From an uncultured Spongiibacteraceae bacterium (GTDB lineage: Bacteria > Pseudomonadota > Gammaproteobacteria > Pseudomonadales > CAMLJR01), in contig CAMLJR010000051.1 of the NCBI GenBank assembly GCA_946480345.1, forward strand, positions 1-17,570: a stretch of DNA of 17,570 bases. Direction: 5' to 3'. Numbering within the stretch: the stretch's first letter is position 1; every line of letters begins with the position of its first letter. This document shows, in pieces, positions 15,361 to 17,570 of this stretch. The position numbers and the translations under genes were made by a program. The notes beneath the pieces were generated by a model that was not told the DNA's origin, did not search any database, and saw only the letters and a list, made by a program, of their open reading frames with translations.

Positions 15361-15402
15361 TAAGCTAGAAAAATTCTTTAATAATTATGTAAGTATTAGT
15401 TA
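15361..15402. promoter_or_regulatory. AT-rich patch upstream of fimV, candidate promoter region
   Basis: This stretch is 35 of 42 bases A or T, standing out against its surroundings, and lies between the usg-like gene (whose stop it includes) and fimV, about 90-125 bases upstream of the fimV ATG. TTACAT and TAGCTT on the minus strand are 19 bases apart, too far for a good promoter, so I cannot fix a precise -35/-10 pair. It may hold the fimV promoter or an UP element. No clear terminator hairpin is seen. Confidence 0.35.
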
Positions 15403-16416
15403 CAGATGGCTTTCTAGCAAGGTTTCGGCAATTTCAACACTGTTAACTGCCGCACCCTTTCGCACATTGTCGGTCACCGACCAAATGTTTAATCGATGCC
15501 CCGATGCTCCAACCTGCGCCACGCGACCGACGTGAACGACGTCGTCGCTGCCAGCCATACCCACTGGGCTGACGGCCTCATCGCCGCCGCTCAGCTCGAT
15601 GGATTTCACGGTTTGGAATTCATCCTGCGCTGCGCTTGCCGTCACCGCTTCTTTTGTCTGGATTCGGAGGCTTTGGCTATTGCCATAAAACACCGGTGCA
15701 AACGCCAAACTGACACTCGCCTCAAGCTGCTCATTCATCAGTACTTTTTTAATTTCGGCAGCGCTGTTTGATTCTTCGAGGGTATAGCCGCTTTCATGCG
15801 GGGCGTCAAACGCGGGGATGAGATTAAAAGCGATCTGGGAGGGAAATACCTTTTGCTGAATCGCCTGCGCATTCAGCAGTCGCGCCGTCTGTCCGGCAAG
15901 CTCGTTGATTCCGCGCTTACCCAGCGTCGATACCGCGAGCGTGGTGACCGCATCCAGTGACACAAGACCGAATTTCTTCTGTAGCGGTGCAGCAATGATC
16001 GCAGCCTGAACCACGTGCGCGGCCGGACTCGCGACGATCTGCGGACCGGTCGCATTCGCCAAAATCTCGCGATTCACTGCAGGCACCCCCAGCGGCACTT
16101 TCGGATCGAGCCGAAACTGGCTGCTGGTATCGATTACCCAGCAACCGGCTTTAACCGCACGCGGTGCATACTTTTTTGCGATCTTCGCCGGAACGCAGAA
16201 GAAGGCAATTTGGCAGCGGCTGAAATCGAAATCGTCGAGCGTATCGATAAGCACCGGACGCTCGGCGTACATCGCGGTCTCGTCTTCCTTCTTACCGCTC
16301 GCCACCGCGTACAGTTTCGCGATGGGAAATTCGCGCTCTGCCAGCACGGTCAGCAACGCTTCGCCGACCGCGCCCGTCGCGCCCACTACTGCAACCGTCA
16401 GTTGACGCGCGCTCAT
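15400..16416 (-). CDS. usg: USG-like aspartate-semialdehyde dehydrogenase paralogue, probably non-catalytic
   Basis: This 338-residue protein has the aspartate-semialdehyde dehydrogenase fold: VAVVGATGAVGEALLTVL (8-25) is the NADP-binding glycine-rich loop, then IDTSSQFRLDPKVPLGVPAVN, AFNLIPAFD and a C-terminal oxidoreductase region. The active-site segments are altered. The usual N-P-N-C becomes SPAA (130-133), so the catalytic Cys is Ala133; the Gln of the TYQAVSGAG motif is replaced (TTLAVST, about 158-164); and the GHS histidine is Asn246 (FYGNS). It resembles the USG-1-type paralogues found between asd and fimV or truA in gammaproteobacteria, whose role is not established. The ATG at 16416 has AAGGAG six bases upstream. 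The same frame is open to 16641 inside asd but that extension has no similarity. The gap to asd is 11 bases. Confidence 0.88.
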   Translation of the reverse strand: MSARQLTVAVVGATGAVGEALLTVLAEREFPIAKLYAVASGKKEDETAMYAERPVLIDTLDDFDFSRCQIAFFCVPAKIAKKYAPRAVKAGCWVIDTSSQFRLDPKVPLGVPAVNREILANATGPQIVASPAAHVVQAAIIAAPLQKKFGLVSLDAVTTLAVSTLGKRGINELAGQTARLLNAQAIQQKVFPSQIAFNLIPAFDAPHESGYTLEESNSAAEIKKVLMNEQLEASVSLAFAPVFYGNSQSLRIQTKEAVTASAAQDEFQTVKSIELSGGDEAVSPVGMAGSDDVVHVGRVAQVGASGHRLNIWSVTDNVRKGAAVNSVEIAETLLESHL

Positions 16417-16422
16417 CTTGAA

Positions 16423-16428
16423 CTCCTT
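16423..16428 (-). promoter_or_regulatory. Strong Shine-Dalgarno of the usg-like gene, overlapping the asd stop
   Basis: AAGGAG with a six-base spacer to ATG 16416 fixes the start of the paralogue. Its first base is the last base of the asd TGA codon (16430-16428), so terminating ribosomes on asd could re-initiate here. Confidence 0.8.
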
Positions 16429-17534
16429 CAAACAGTTTCGCGCAGAATGCGCAGCATACGACGCAGAGGCTCCGCAGCTCCCCACAGCAACTGATCGCCG
16501 ATAACGAACGCGCTGAGATATTCGGGCCCCATATTCAGTTTGCGCACACGGCCGACGCCGATTTCCAAACCGCCGGTGATCGACGCCGGAGTCAATTCCT
16601 TCGCAGTGATTTCGCGCTGGTTCGGCACCCACTTGACCCACGAATTGCCGGATTTGATCAGCGCTTCGATTTCAGACAGCGGCAGATCTTTTTTCAGCTT
16701 CAGCGTCAGCGCGAGGCTGTGACAGCGCATTGCACCGATCCGAACGCACAAACCGTCGACCGGAATGGTTTTCTCGGTGCCGAGAATCTTGTTCACCTCG
16801 GCTTGCCCTTTCCACTCTTCTTTCGATTGACCGTTATCGAGTTGTTTGTCGATCCAAGGAATCAAACCGCCCGCGAGCGGCGCATCGAAAAATTCGTGCG
16901 GCACATCCTGACGAATGGTCTGCGCAACCTTGCGATCGATATCGATGATTGACGACGCTGGCGTTGCGAGCTCATTCGCCACCGCCGAGTGAATCACGCC
17001 CATGCCTTTCAGCAATTCGCGCATGTGATTCGCGCCACCGCCGGAAGCTGCCTGATACGTCATCGAGCTGACCCACTCGACCAAGCCTTCGCGGAACAGG
17101 CCGTTCACGCCCATCAGCAAAATGCTGTTAGTGCAGTTGCCGCCGATGAAGTTTTTTACGCCGCGCTTGATGCCATCGCGAATCAAATCGCCGTTGACGG
17201 GATCGAGGATGATGATCGCGTCATTTTCCATCCGCAGCGTCGATGCAGCGTCAATCCAATAGCCCTGCCAACCGGCGGCACGCAATTTTGGAAATACATC
17301 CGTTGTGTAGTCGCCGCCCTGACACGAAATAATCGCGTCGAGTTTCTTCAACTCGTCGATCGAATTCGCATCTTTCAGCGGAGCGCCACCGGCAAATGCA
17401 GGACCCGCACCGCCGACATTCGATGTCGTGAAAAATACCGGCTCGATGCCATCGAAATCTTTTTCCGCCTGCATGCGCTCCATCAATACGGAACCCACCA
17501 TGCCGCGCCAACCTACAAAACCCACTGTTTTCAT
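16428..17534 (-). CDS. asd: Aspartate-semialdehyde dehydrogenase
   Basis: Asd reduces aspartyl phosphate to aspartate semialdehyde with NADPH, the branch point to lysine, diaminopimelate, threonine and methionine. The 368-residue protein is the long gammaproteobacterial type: [18 protein letters not shown] (4-21) binds NADP, the catalytic Cys134 lies in GGNCTNS, Gln161 in TYQAASGGG, and Arg265/His272 in [13 protein letters not shown]. All key residues are present. I chose the ATG at 17534. A GTG three codons upstream (17543) is in frame, but AGGTGA, the likely ribosome-binding site at 17540-17545, overlaps that codon and is spaced correctly for 17534. In related genomes leuB lies upstream; only 36 bases upstream remain here, so this cannot be seen. 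Confidence 0.97.
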   Translation of the reverse strand: MKTVGFVGWRGMVGSVLMERMQAEKDFDGIEPVFFTTSNVGGAGPAFAGGAPLKDANSIDELKKLDAIISCQGGDYTTDVFPKLRAAGWQGYWIDAASTLRMENDAIIILDPVNGDLIRDGIKRGVKNFIGGNCTNSILLMGVNGLFREGLVEWVSSMTYQAASGGGANHMRELLKGMGVIHSAVANELATPASSIIDIDRKVAQTIRQDVPHEFFDAPLAGGLIPWIDKQLDNGQSKEEWKGQAEVNKILGTEKTIPVDGLCVRIGAMRCHSLALTLKLKKDLPLSEIEALIKSGNSWVKWVPNQREITAKELTPASITGGLEIGVGRVRKLNMGPEYLSAFVIGDQLLWGAAEPLRRMLRILRETV

Positions 17535-17570
17535 TTGATTCACCTGACTTTAAGGTTCAGTGCTAATTGA

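Noticed and set aside
16417..16641. 75-codon upstream extension of the usg-like gene into asd
   Set aside because: The extension is the other frame of asd and Arg-rich. AAGGAG six bases before ATG 16416 decides the start.
1..17570. Search for CRISPR arrays, tRNA genes, transposase genes, toxin-antitoxin pairs or defence islands
   Set aside because: No regularly spaced direct repeats, cloverleaf-like sequences or matching proteins were seen; nearly all sequence is taken up by conserved metabolic genes.

Overview
The window is an almost gap-free run of 16 genes (15 complete, one cut by the left edge), all transcribed from the minus strand, so gene order runs from high to low coordinates. No tRNA, rRNA, insertion sequence, phage gene or CRISPR array is visible. 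Base composition looks moderately GC-rich. The order asd - usg-like asd paralogue - fimV - truA - trpF - (trpB - trpA) - accD - folC - SPOR protein - cvpA - purF - metZ is the block known from Pseudomonas and its gammaproteobacterial relatives, with trpBA sitting between trpF and accD as in several Cellvibrio-like and Xanthomonas-like lineages. FimV with a peptidoglycan-binding LysM domain, and MetZ (direct sulfhydrylation of O-succinylhomoserine), also point to a gammaproteobacterium. The exact order or genus cannot be fixed from the sequence alone.

Right part (about 17.5 to 12.2 kb): asd makes aspartate semialdehyde. It is followed directly by a paralogue in which the catalytic Cys, Gln and His positions are all replaced. 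After a 125-base gap with a very AT-rich patch comes the large polar/pilus hub protein FimV, then the tRNA pseudouridine synthase TruA two bases downstream.

Middle part (11.3 to 3.3 kb): trpF, trpB and trpA (late tryptophan biosynthesis), then accD (fatty acid synthesis), folC (folate polyglutamylation), a membrane-anchored SPOR-domain protein, cvpA and purF (first committed step of purine synthesis). Most junctions are short (11 to 41 bases) or overlap. Longer gaps of about 100 to 150 bases precede trpF, accD and cvpA. The cvpA gap carries a good extended -10 promoter and a small palindrome.

Left part (3.3 to 0 kb): metZ closes the housekeeping block and is followed by a plausible intrinsic terminator. 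Beyond it is a separate accessory cassette: a luciferase-like flavin-dependent oxidoreductase, a TetR-family regulator 26 bases downstream, and the start of a small protein resembling DUF1214 proteins. The 123 bases between the last two hold a perfect 13-bp palindrome and three copies of ATTAACCYGRCA, two of them forming a long hairpin. This is the only part that looks accessory and the only place where I see unexplained regulatory structure. I do not see convincing evidence of a new defence or mobile system. The rest is a conserved housekeeping region.
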